Below, piece by piece: positions 33,001 through 42,065 of a stretch of DNA of 64,000 bases. The stretch is from Pleurodeles waltl (taxonomy: Eukaryota; Chordata; Amphibia; Caudata; Salamandridae), in contig NC_090447.1 in NCBI RefSeq assembly GCF_031143425.1, positions 852,470,760 through 852,534,759 on the forward strand. Direction: 5' to 3'. The notes under the pieces are model-generated. The model was not told the DNA's origin. It saw nothing but the letters and a program-made list of their open reading frames with translations, and made no database searches. The position numbers were made by a program, and so were the translations under genes. Within the stretch, counting starts at the first letter, position 1; the number at the start of each line of letters is the position of its first letter.

Positions 33001-33383
33001 CTGATGCACAAAAGAACAGGGAGGGCACAAAAAGGGGGGGATGACAGAAGAAAGAGAGGTTGAGGGCATGGCTTACCACTACCATTGGCGGACAATACAG
33101 ACACAGCAGCCCCCTGCACTACGCCGTGCTCTTGGCCTCTACATATGCAATTCCTGGGATATGGCCTGCATCGCTATGGTGGACATCTGCACACATGGAT
33201 GCCACAGGGGCATGTATACCTGTACTTGGCACTCTACTGAGGTGGGGTGGAGTGGCACATGGCCTTCATTACGGAGGGGCCTAGCCTATGGAAGTCGCCC
33301 TGGCCTAGGGAAACCCACAGCCCTCCTCCCACACCCAGACCCCTCAACTGCGCTCAAAGTCCCCAGAATGAGGGTGTACTCAC

Positions 33384-33654
33384 CCCCTCGTGTGTGCTGT
33401 GATGCCCTCAAGCGCCCATCCAACTCCGGGTAGGCCACCGCCAGGATCCTGAACATCAGGGGGGTCATGGGGCGACGGGCACCCCTCCCACATTGGGAGG
33501 CCATCCCCAGCTGAGCCTCCGCCGTCTTCTTGCTCCAGCGGCGAATGTCCTCCCATCTTTTCCGGCAGTGGGTGCCCCGTCTCTGGTGGACCCCCAGGGT
33601 CCGTACGTCCTTGCCGATGGCACGCCAAATGTCTTTCTTCTGGTGGGCGCTGAC
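33384..33654 (-). pseudogene. SANT-1 exon 2, Harb-A2
   Basis: 271 bases between an atgtag acceptor and a gtgagtac donor. The exon is open: Val-Ser-Ala-His-Gln-Lys-Lys-Asp-Ile-Trp, Gly-Thr-His-Cys-Arg-Lys-Arg-Trp-Glu-Asp-Ile-Arg-Arg-Trp, then Gly-Arg-Gly-Ala-Arg-Arg-Pro and Leu-Asp-Gly-Arg-Leu. With exon 1 it makes a complete Myb/SANT-like domain. The gene fails only in exon 3, so a short DNA-binding protein could in principle still be made. Confidence 0.78.
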
Positions 33655-33851
33655 CTACATGACATGCACAGGGGAAGAAGAGAAGTCATTACCAACTGCA
33701 CCGTCGAAGTGAGTGGCCCACATCCCTGCCCTTGCCATGTGGCACATGCATTCACACTCATTCATGTTCCCTGAACTCTGCCCCCTTCCCTTTTACAACC
33801 AGCCCTCTCCACCCAGGCCTAGCCCATACAACGTGCTACCTGTGTACTAAC

Positions 33852-33965
33852 CTGTTGGTCTGGAGGACCGTAGAGTAGTGTGTACTGGGGGAGGACCCCG
33901 TCTACTAGTTTCTCCAACTCCTGAGCAGTGAAGACAGGGGCCCTTTCCCCAGACGCAGCAGCCAT
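33852..33965 (-). pseudogene. SANT-1 exon 1, Harb-A2
   Basis: 38 codons from ATG at 33965 to caacag/gttagt. It reads Met-Ala-Ala-Ala-Ser-Gly-Glu-Arg-Ala-Pro, then Phe-Thr-Ala-Gln-Glu-Leu-Glu and Gly-Pro-Pro-Asp-Gln-Gln. It is intact. The start is chosen because it aligns with the start in A1 (29008) and the 114-base length is conserved. It lies about 500 bases from the transposase main exon, back to back. Confidence 0.8.
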
Positions 33966-34459
33966 TGTCGCTTCCAGACCGAGGTCACAGCAGCACTTGC
34001 AGTGTAGGTCCTCTCCTGTCAAAGATCAGGTATCTAGTGATTGAACAGATAGAAAATGGCGGCCACGTCCGCGGCAGTGACGTCCGCGGCGGTGACGTCC
34101 GCGGCGGTGACATCCGCGGCGGTGCGTATCATCACCGGCGGCGCACTTGTTCATTGGCTCCTGGGACCCATAGGGTCCAATGTTAACCAATGCAGCATTG
34201 CGCCGCGGTCTACTACCGCCTACCGCGACGGTGTGCAACGGCAGCGCAGTTACCCCACAATCCCATTGTCCCAGTTTAGAGGTCAGGCAGCCGCCATTTC
34301 AGGGGCCCACATGGCTTCATTTACTTCTGCGTCACACATAGCTAGGCCTACACTCAACACACATACAGGAAGGGTTTTGTGTTTGGTGTCGTGTTCTATG
34401 TCACTGTGGGTACATACCTGGAAAAAAGTTGACTCTGTGGTCGCTGTTGTCCTTCCTAG
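33966..34459 (-). promoter_or_regulatory. SANT-1 promoter inside the transposase intron, Harb-A2
   Basis: It contains a YY1-like AAAATGGCGGCCAC (34053-34066), a CpG-rich 15-bp repeat (about four copies of a gtccgcggcggtgac-type word, 34066-34124) with TGACGTCC half-CRE words, and CCAAT words near 34180-34190. YY1 and CCAAT elements also sit here in A1 and A3. The 15-bp repeat is special to A2. Confidence 0.5.
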
Positions 34460-35503
34460 GCACCGTCATTTGGGACAATTGAGAAGATGGCGCAATCCTC
34501 CGGTGTACCGACCGCTGGTGGACCTGTTGACAATGGAGGAGCGACATTTAATCGTCACCTACAGGTTTGACCGTACCACTATCCAGGAACTATGCACCCA
34601 GTTGGAGCCAGACCTGATGTCACCAATCCGCCATCCCACAGGAATCCCCCCTGACATGCAGGTGCTGTCAGTGCTCCATTTCCTTGCAAGTGGGTCTTTT
34701 CAGACAACAGTGGCCATGGCATCAGGGATGTCCCAGCCTATGTTTTCCAACGTGCTGTCCAGAGTGTTGTCTGCCCTGCTGAAACACGTAAGGAGATACA
34801 TCATTTTCCCTGAGGTGGAAGATTTGGCTACAGTGAAAGGTGACTTCTATGCCCTTGGACATAACCCCAACATCATAGGTGCTATTGATGGGACCCATGT
34901 AGCTCTGCCCCCCCCCACAGGAGTGAACAGGTGTACAGGAACCAGAAGAGTTATCATTCCATGAATGTACAGATGGTATGTTTGGCAGACCAGTACATCT
35001 CTCAGGTAAATGCTATGTTTCCTGGCTCAGTGCATGACACCTACATCCTGCGGAATAGCAGCATCCCTGATATGATGGGTCAACTCCAGAGGCACCGTGT
35101 GTGGCTATTAGGGTACTCTGGTTACCCAAACCTGTCATGGCTATTGACCCCAGTGAGGAATCCCAGGACCAGGGCAGAGGAACGCTACAATGAGGCCCAT
35201 GGGCGAACTAGGAGGGTGATCGAACGCACCTTCGGCCTCCTGAAGGCCAGGTTTAGGTGCCTCCATATGACAGGTGGTTCCCTATTCTACTCACCGAAGA
35301 AGGTGTGCCGGATTATCATCGCCTGCTCGATGCTTCACAATCTTGCATTGCGACGCCAGGTGCCTTTTCTGCAGGAGGATGGTCCAGATGACGGTGTTGT
35401 GGCAGCTGTGGAGCCTGTGGAGCCTGTGGACAGTGATGAGGATGAAGCTGAGGAAGAAGACAATGACAACAGAGAGTCAGTCATACAGCAATATTTCCAG
35501 TGA
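34460..35503 (+). CDS. HARBI1-type DDE transposase main exon, Harb-A2 (one frameshift)
   Basis: Follows a ccttcctag acceptor. N-terminal helix-turn-helix-like segment: Tyr-Arg-Phe-Asp-Arg-Thr-Thr-Ile. Catalytic triad: Gly-Ala-Ile-Asp-Gly-Thr-His (first Asp), Phe-Pro-Gly-Ser-Val-His-Asp-Thr (second Asp), Arg-Arg-Val-Ile-Glu-Arg-Thr-Phe-Gly-Leu-Leu-Lys (Glu). An acidic tail ends in Gln-Tyr-Phe-Gln. The frame breaks once, in a run of nine C (34908-34916); ten C would keep it open. With exon 1 the restored length would be 375 residues, close to vertebrate HARBI1 (about 350). The intron present in A1, A3 and Harb-B between the second Asp and the Glu is absent. It excises and inserts the element. 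Inactivating mutation, slippage or a base-call error are all possible causes of the shift. Confidence 0.85.
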
Positions 35504-35792
35504 CACACAGGTGAGAACATTTTCATTTTTACCATTACATTCACTGTCACATGTCTTCCTCTATCCTGTGTGTAATTTCATAGAATTATTTGGTAACTGA
35601 GTTGTACCTTTCCATTACGGTTTCACAGGTGTGCTTACCAGCGTGTGTCATCTGCATGCATCCTTCAAGGACTTGTGATGTGTGACATAGGTATGTTGCC
35701 TTTACAACTAGAAACGCATTTTTACACTGTCATTGATAATACATTTTACCAAATCATAGACTGACTCAACATTGTTTTGTGGTTCAAGGGTG

Positions 35793-35798
35793 TTTATT
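35793..35798 (-). terminator. Polyadenylation signal of SANT-2, Harb-A2
   Basis: AATAAA on the minus strand (tttatt on plus), about 190 bases past the SANT-2 stop. It lies in the convergent zone with the transposase. Confidence 0.6.
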
Positions 35799-35985
35799 TA
35801 AGTGCTCAAAAATGGAGGGGGGTTGTAAAATGGTCAGGGATGATGGTGGAGGAATGTCAATGGCAGAGTCCAGTCTATTAGTCTCACAGGTGCACTGCCC
35901 ATATGGGCATAGGAAGTGGAGCTGGGGCAGTTAAAGTATGGACAGGGTAACAAAGTGGGACAGTGGGAGGACAATCAGGGTGGTC

Positions 35986-36794
35986 TCATTTCCTGGTGGG
36001 GGTCTTGCCATCTTGCTCTGTCCTGTTCCTGGATCTCAGGGACCGCTTGCGTGGTGGTTGTCCGTCTGCAGGGGGTGGGGTGCTGGTGTGGTGGTCCTGT
36101 GGCTGGGCGTCCTGCCCACTAGCGCCGGCGGAGGTGGTGGGCAGTTCATCGTCCATGCTAGTGTCAGGGTCCCCTTGGAGTGCCACAGTGTCCCTCATGG
36201 TCTGCTGTATGTCCTTCAGCACTCCTACGTCGGAGCTGATGGTCCTGAGCTGCTCCCTGAACCCCAAATACTGGTCCTCCTGCAGGCGCTGGGTCTCCTG
36301 AAACTTGACCAGGACTGTCGCCATCGTCTCCTGGGAGTGGTGGTATGCTCCCATGATGGAGGAGAGGGCCTCGTGGAGAGTGGGTTCCCTTGGCCTGTCC
36401 GCCCCCTGTCGCACAGCAGCCCTCCTAGTTCCCCTGTGTTCCTGTGCCTCCGTCCCCTGGACCGTGTGCCCACTACCACTGCCCCCTGGTCCCTGTTGTT
36501 GGGGTGGTGGGTTATCCTGGGTTCCCTGTAGTGGTGGACACACAGCTGATTGACCTGTCCTGGGTACGGAGGTTTGGGGCCGCTGGGTGGGTGCTGTGCT
36601 GGTGTTACCAGAGGGTGGAAGGTCAGTGTTGGGCTGTGCCTGTGCAAGGGGAACCGACTGTCCCGAGGCCCACGATGGTCCGGGCTGGTCAACAGGATCC
36701 AGTAGGGCAGAGCTGCTATCGTCACTGTGGGCCTCTTCTGTGGGTGGAGTGGAGTTGTCTGGACCCTCCAGTGTGGTGACGGTCCTTCGTGATT
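35986..36794 (-). CDS. SANT-2 exon 2, Harb-A2 (intact)
   Basis: Follows a cccctgcag acceptor at 36795-36800 and is open to the stop at 35986. It supplies two bases to a codon split by the intron, then 268 codons. Parts in order: acidic, Ser/Thr/Pro-rich segment (Glu-Glu-Ala-His-Ser-Asp-Asp); Gly/Gln-rich linker; Leu-His-Glu-Ala-Leu-Ser-Ser-Ile-Met-Gly-Ala-Tyr; a Gln/Arg/Leu-rich helix likely to be a coiled coil; a basic end with Arg-Lys-Arg-Ser-Leu-Arg-Ser-Arg that may be a nuclear signal. Joined to exon 1 the protein is 395 residues without a stop, the only intact gene of the family in this window. Confidence 0.82.
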
Positions 36795-37124
36795 CTGCAG
36801 GGGCATAAGAGCATGATTATTGCATGTGTGTGTGTCATGGTGTGCAATGGGTGGGTGAGTGTGTACCCCAGTGCAAGCATTCCTGTGTGGGGGCTTGTGT
36901 GATGATGGTTGGGGGGGGGGGGTGTTTTGGGTATGTGCAGTGAGCATGCTTTAGTGATGGGTGTCCATGCTTAGTTGTGTCATGCAGGGCTTGGTGTTGG
37001 GATGGGTGGTTTGTGTTATTAGTACATTAGTGAGGATTTGGAGTGATAGGGGAGGGTGTGAGGGTGGGTGTGTGTGATAGCATGTAGGTAGGGTGGGGGA
37101 TCTGATAGTTAAGATTTGACTTAC

Positions 37125-37503
37125 CAGTGTCCATTCCTCCACCGACTCCTCCGAGGCCCTCTGGATGCATGATGGTCAAGACTTGCTCCTTCCATGTTGT
37201 TAGTTGTGGGGGAGGAGGTGGGGGTCTGCGGTCAGTCTGCTGAACCGCGATGTTGTGCTTGGAGACCGCTGAACGCACCTTCCCCTGTAGGTCGTTCCAC
37301 CTCTTCCTGATGTCCTCTCGATTTCTTCGATGCTGTCCCACATCATTGACCCTGTCCACTATTCTCCGCCATAGCTCCATCTTCCTGGCTATGGATGTGT
37401 GCTGCACCTGTGAGCCAAATAGCTGTGGCTCTACCCATAGGATTTCCTCCACCATGACCCTGAGCTCCTCCTCGGAAAACCTGGGGTGTCTTTGGCGTGA
37501 CAT
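37125..37503 (-). CDS. SANT-2 exon 1, Harb-A2 (Myb/SANT-like DNA-binding domain)
   Basis: 379 bases from ATG to an actg/gtaagt donor. Residues about 4-85 form a Myb_DNA-bind_5-like domain: Phe-Ser-Glu-Glu-Glu-Leu, Glu-Pro-Gln-Leu-Phe-Gly, Glu-Leu-Trp-Arg-Arg-Ile-Val-Asp-Arg-Val-Asn, Lys-Arg-Trp-Asn-Asp-Leu. This fold is the partner domain in Harbinger elements, where it binds transposon ends and helps nuclear import of the transposase. A run of six Pro and Trp-Lys-Glu-Gln-Val-Leu follow. The phase matches exon 2 exactly. Copies are at 18015-18393, 25456-25832, 56456-56819 and, in Harb-B, 44060-44460. Confidence 0.87.
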
Positions 37504-37509
37504 GGGGTG

Positions 37510-38091
37510 GTGTGTGTGATGTGTGGGGCGGTGTCAGTGTTGATGTGTAGTGGTGTGTGGTGTTTTGTGCGTGGATGTTGTGTGGGTGATGATGTTGTGT
37601 GCCTCTGTGTGGTGGGATTGTCTATTCTGTGCTGTCTCTCTGGGCTTCGTGAATAATTTTTGGTCGTAGGTGTTTGTGGGTGATGTGGGTGTGTGTTTTA
37701 TATTGTGTTGGGTGTGTGGGAATGGTGTTTGTATGTGTATCAGGTGTGTGTATTTTGAATTGTCCAATGTGGCGGTGTTTTGGAGATGTGTGTGTATTTT
37801 GAGCGCGGCGGTGTGTACCGCCAATGGAATACCGCGGTTGAAAGACCGCCGTGTGGATTCGTGGGTCGTAATAGCATGGGCGTGTTTCTGTTGGCGTGGA
37901 GGTGGAGGTTTTGTTATCGCCACTTTAACACTGACCTTTGGTGTGGCGGACTTGTGTGGGTGTCTGAATTTCGGCGGATTCCGAGATGTGTGTCATAATA
38001 GCTGTGGCGGAGTTCCGCGGCAGCGGCGGTGTATTGGCGGTCTTCTGCATGGCGGTAAGCGCCTTTTACCGCCAATGTTGTAATGACCCCC
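37510..38091. promoter_or_regulatory. SANT-2 promoter and right terminus, Harb-A2
   Basis: TG-rich sequence (37510-37750), then ttgtccaatgtgg with a CCAAT box near 37760. About 300 bases dense in GGCGGT/CCGCC words lead to the terminal GTTGTAATGACCCCC. The same order occurs in A3 and A4. Confidence 0.5.
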
Positions 38092-38139
38092 TATATTTTT
38101 GAACAATAAACGCTCTCCAAATAGTTCTTAGAATAATCT

Positions 38140-38460
38140 TCTTATGCTCTGAACACTGAATAACTCTTGGTTGGATCTGTGTTTCAAGAATACTATGAAC
38201 ATTGAATAATCACTCTGTTGAATCTGTATTTCAGGAATACGCTGAACATTGAATAACACTCTATGGAATCTGTGTTTCAAGAATACTATGAACATTGAAT
38301 AACACTCTATTGAATCTGTGTTTCAGGAATACTATGAATATTTAATAACACTCTATGGAATCTGTTTCAGGAATACGATGAACACTGAATAACACTCTTT
38401 TGAATCTGTGTTTCAGGAATACTATGAACATTGAATAACACTGCTATGTCACTCTCTGAT
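38140..38460. repeat. 46-bp tandem repeat in LTR U3, six copies
   Basis: gaatac starts at 38188, 38235, 38281, 38327, 38371 and 38417 (44-47 apart). The unit includes gaacattgaataacactct and gaatctgtgtttca. Confidence 0.85.
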
Positions 38461-38730
38461 TAAGAGTTTCAAGACTCAAATGCTCAGGAAATATTATTCA
38501 CCTTAATCAAACTGCACATCTAGATTTCAATGTCTAGAAATGATCGCGCACTGCGCCGATCTGTATTTCAAAAGTTAAACACCAGGAAGGAATTGCGCAC
38601 TCTGTTACCGATTTGAACATCTATATTTACATGCATAGAAACGATTACGCACAACGCGGATCTATGATTCAAGAGTTAAATGACGTGGAAGAATTGCACA
38701 CACTGTTGCCGATTCAGAATTCACAGTACA

Positions 38731-39250
38731 AATGCCATGAAATGATTGCGCACACTGCCGATCTGAATGCCAAGAAATAAATGCCTGGAATGAATCGTGC
38801 ACACTGTTGCTGATTCGGAATTCACGATACAAATGCCATGAAATGATCACTCACACTGCCGATCTGAATGCCAAGAAATAAATGCATGGAAAGAATCGCG
38901 CACACTGTTGCCGATTCGGAATTCACTATACAAATGCCATGAAATGATCGCGCACACTGCTGATCTGGATGCCAAGAAATCAATGCCTGGAAAGAATCGT
39001 GCACACTGTTGCCAATTCAGAATTCACGATGTAAATGCCATGAAATGATCGCGCACACTGCCGATCTGAATGCCAAGAAATAAATGCATGGAAAAGAATT
39101 GCGCACACTGTTGCCGATTCAGAATTCACGATACAAATGCCATGAAATGATCGCGCACACTGCCGATCTGAATGCCAAGAAATCAATGCCTGAAAAGAAT
39201 CGCGCACACTGTTGCTGATTCGGAATTCACGATACAAATGACATGAAAAC
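38731..39250. repeat. 101/102-bp tandem repeat in LTR U3, about five copies
   Basis: aatgccatga begins at 38731, 38832, 38933, 39034 and 39136, with a degenerate one at 39238. Each unit carries gcgcacactg twice. Minus-strand open frames through it are a result of the repetition. Confidence 0.87.
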
Positions 39251-39478
39251 AATTGCACATGCGATTTCAAGTTTAGGCCCAAAACTTGAATGTCACTAGA
39301 AAACAGATTCGGGGGCCTAACCCAACCTCCGCCTTACTTCCCTGCTTGAAGATCACCAGATAAGCAAGAGCAGGCCTGGAAATGACTGGATGGTCCTCTG
39401 GGACAGGCGCTTTGGAAAATGCTGCTGCTCTGCACCGGGACATCTGAATAGTGAGCACGTGGAGCTGGGCTGGCTCCC

Positions 39479-39557
39479 TTATATAGAGCCAAGCCCCCCC
39501 CCAAGAGCCACACCCAACCATGCTGCAAGAAAGGCTTCTAGAAAGTCTTAGAATAAA
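39479..39557 (+). promoter_or_regulatory. LTR core promoter and polyadenylation signal
   Basis: ttatatag at 39479-39486 and aataaa at 39552-39557. The spacing fits a short R region. Confidence 0.6.
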
Positions 39558-39767
39558 GGACCACACCCTGTAGTCCTGCAAACAAGCCTTTCAAATGAAC
39601 AATGAATTACAAACAACGTTAATGACTTTTCAAGGTAAAAGCTATGCAATGCAAAAAGTTAACATACTGCATAGAAACATAATGCATGAATATGCCTTTG
39701 CATAAGGACTGGGTTTTTGCATTTACATCGCCCGTAGAGCGCACACTGTCCTGATGTTGACACCTAG

Positions 39768-40017
39768 CTTGTTAACAGTCAGTTTCAGGCAGGGCATTGT
39801 GGGTCCCAGGTGTGCTGCATTTGGTGGGGTGTGCGCCTCATCATGCCTTGGTGACTAGCCATATCACTGGTAGTGCAATGCATATTGCTTAGGCCTGTTC
39901 CCTGTGTGTAAGGGTGCTGTGTACGCCAACAGTGGTGTTGGTGCAGTAATTGACCCAGTTTCCTCTTTCTTTCTCCCCCCCTTTTTTGTTCTGTCATCCT
40001 GTCCTTGTGTGCAACAG
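39768..40017 (+). other. SANT-1 intron 2, right part, Harb-A1
   Basis: It aligns with the reverse complement of about 52250-52500 in A3, including the pyrimidine-rich stretch before the exon 3 acceptor (gcaacag). Confidence 0.7.
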
Positions 40018-41025
40018 CATCATCTCGCGGAGGAGTAGGGGCACCGGTGACAGAGGGGGCTGCATCCCACAGGACCCTGGAGGCAGAGTCAACTGACGCC
40101 AAAGGAACCAGTGGGACAGAGGGCAAAGGGAGCACCACGGCGGAGACAGGAGGAGAAGACACAGACTCAGATATCTCCTCCTATGGGAGCTCCCTGCTGG
40201 TGGTGGACACCTCTTCGACCATCCCAGCTGCAGGTACAGCCACCACCCCCTGTACCAGCACTGCCCTCCCAGTAGCCCCTCAGCGAGTTGCCCATGCCCA
40301 CTCACCCAGGAGGATGGGCATCTCCTTTGCCCCAGGCACCTCAGGCCCTGCCCCAGTGAGCCCTGCTACCCTGAGTGAGGAGGCTATTGACCTCCTGAGA
40401 TCCATCTCTGTAGGGCAATCAACCATTATGAATGCTATCCAGGGGCTGGCAGCTCAGATGCAGCAATGCACTGCTTTCCTGAGGGGCATTCACTGTGGAT
40501 TTGTGGCCCAACAGAGATCGATTCAGGCTCTGGCCTCCTCCCTGATGGCAGCCATATCCCCTCTTTTTACCGTCCCCCCCTCCAACTTCCACTTCCCAGT
40601 CCCATTCCCCTCAACCCCAACCCATCCCAGGCACACATACAGATGAGCATGCTCACAAGACAACACACAAGAGTGTCACAGTCAAACACAAGCACCACAC
40701 TTCATCCCACAGCCACACACGCAAACACCATTCAGTTGCAGACACAACAAAATCCACTGTCTCCCCCTACTCCACCTCCCTTCCAGGCACGTCCACACTC
40801 ACACCTGCATGCACTGCATCTACATCCACTACCAGCATCACAACACCAAGCAGAACACACACCTCACCGGCAGGCACCTCCACAACAGCCATTCATGCGT
40901 CCCATGCACCTGTACCCAAGTCCAGCAGACATAGACCTCCAACAACCACTCCCTCATCCTCCACTCCCATTACTCCTCCCTCCTCCAGTCCCACCGTCCC
41001 TAAAAAGTTTTACCTTTCCCAATTA
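40018..41025 (+). pseudogene. SANT-1 exon 3, Harb-A1
   Basis: Starts Ala-Ser-Ser-Arg-Gly-Gly after a codon split with exon 2. It includes Thr-Leu-Ser-Glu-Glu-Ala-Ile-Asp-Leu-Leu and Gln-Ser-Thr-Ile-Met-Asn-Ala-Ile-Gln-Gly-Leu-Ala-Ala-Gln-Met, a likely oligomerisation helix, then Gln-Ala-Leu-Ala-Ser-Ser-Leu-Met. After a stop near 40645 the rest is His/Thr/Pro-rich in another frame. In A3 the matching exon is open for 380 codons. Confidence 0.72.
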
Positions 41026-41212
41026 GACCTCTTCCCTACCCCTCCCCCCTGCATGTATGGGCAGGGTACCAAGGACACAGCCCAGCACCTCAGCCAAAGA
41101 GTCCACGGGGACAGTTGTAGCACCACCTACTCGTGGTGGTAAGGATAACTAACCTCCATCATAGAAGGGGAAGGAGCCAGGACCACCAGGGAAGAGTGGG
41201 AAGGGGCCTGCA

Positions 41213-41450
41213 CCAACTGTGAAGAAGGGGAAGGGGCCTGCACCAGCTGTGAAGAAGGGGAAGGAGCCTGCACCAGCTGTGAATAAGGGGAAGGAGCCAG
41301 CACCAGCTGTGAAGAAGGGGAAGGAGCCTGCACCACTAGGCAGAGATGGGAAGAGCCCATCCACCCCTGCCAGAAAGGGTAAGGGATCCACGACCCATGC
41401 ACAAAAGGAGACGAGGGGTTCTACGCCGCCGGAAGCTGTCAGGCTGTCAC
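41213..41450 (+). pseudogene. SANT-1 Lys/Pro repeat tail, Harb-A1
   Basis: About four units of a nine/ten-residue repeat (Lys-Lys-Gly-Lys-Glu-Pro-Ala-Pro-Ala) followed by a Pro-rich part. Linker histone H1 tails have similar composition, so a role in binding DNA or chromatin is plausible (inference). It precedes the 82-bp array. Confidence 0.6.
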
Positions 41451-41729
41451 CGCCACCACCACCAGGTGTCATGGGGCCCCCACCTCCAGCTGTGAAAGTG
41501 CAGCCATCAGTGTGTGCAGAGGCTGCCCAGGAGGCGCCTTCATCCACCAACACAGTGCAGCCATCAGAAGTGCAGAGGCAGCCCAGGAGACTCCTCCTAC
41601 CACCACCACAGTGCAGCCATCGGACAGTGCAGAGGCTGCCCAGGAGGCTCCTCCAACCACCACCACAGTGCAGCCGTCACCACCAGCAGACGCCATGTAG
41701 GCCACACTCCCGGGGCTGCTGTGCGACTT

Positions 41730-42065
41730 GCCCCCTCCAGAACCAGTGGGCAAGTCACCCACTTCAGAGACTGTGGTCTTGCTCTCCCCAGGACAGAGCA
41801 ATGGGCATGTTGCCCCCTCCAGAACCAGGGAGCAAGTCACCCACTCGAGAGACTGTGGCCTTGCACACCCCAAGACAAAGCAATGGGCATGTTGCCCCCT
41901 CTAGAACCAGTGGGAAAGTCACCCACTTCGGAGACTGTGGCATTGCACTCCCCAGGACAAAGCAATGGGCATGGTGCCCCCTTCAGAACCAGTGGGCAAG
42001 TCACCCTCTTCAGAGACTGTGGCCTTGCACACCCCAGGACAAAGCAAAGGGCATGGAGCCCCATC
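41730..42065. repeat. 82-bp minisatellite, about four copies, Harb-A1
   Basis: ccagaaccag words at 41737, 41819, 41901 and 41983, 82 apart. This is the reverse complement of the arrays at 48085 and 49957. Confidence 0.82.

Larger units (their letters stand above)
30107..38091 (+). mobile_element. Harb-A2: best-preserved Harbinger element, 7,985 bp
   Basis: The ends are GGGGGTCATTTCAAC and GTTGTAATGACCCCC. From left: transposase exon 1 (30436-30518), two minisatellites, SANT-1 (minus, 32785-33965), shared promoter, transposase main exon (34460-35503), convergent SANT-2 (minus, 35986-37503), right terminus. SANT-2 is intact, the transposase has a single frameshift and SANT-1 is truncated and rearranged. 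It is nested in the LTR, so it is younger than the LTR and Harb-A1. Confidence 0.88.
30104..38094. repeat. TAT target-site duplications of Harb-A2
   Basis: tat at 30104-30106 and 38092-38094 flank the element within the U3 of the LTR. Confidence 0.75.
29756..39762 (+). mobile_element. Solo LTR (about 2.0 kb without nested element)
   Basis: It begins TGTCAA, ends TTGACA and has a 5-bp duplication, cctag. Excluding Harb-A2 and its TSD copy leaves about 2,019 bases with no gag or pol. Near its right end are a TATA box (ttatatag, 39479-39486) and aataaa (39552-39557), 72 bases apart, which sets plus orientation: U3 left, R, then U5. U3 contains two tandem arrays (38140-38460, 38731-39250). Such a structure arises by recombination between two LTRs. 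Retroviral or Ty3-type origin cannot be told apart. Confidence 0.8.

Noticed and set aside
38731..39250. Regularly spaced repeats that could suggest a CRISPR array
   Set aside because: Units are contiguous 101-bp tandem copies without unique spacers, and the DNA is eukaryotic.
38662..39282. Chain of minus-strand frames with repeated peptide
   Set aside because: Translation of the 101-bp U3 repeat of an LTR, not a gene.
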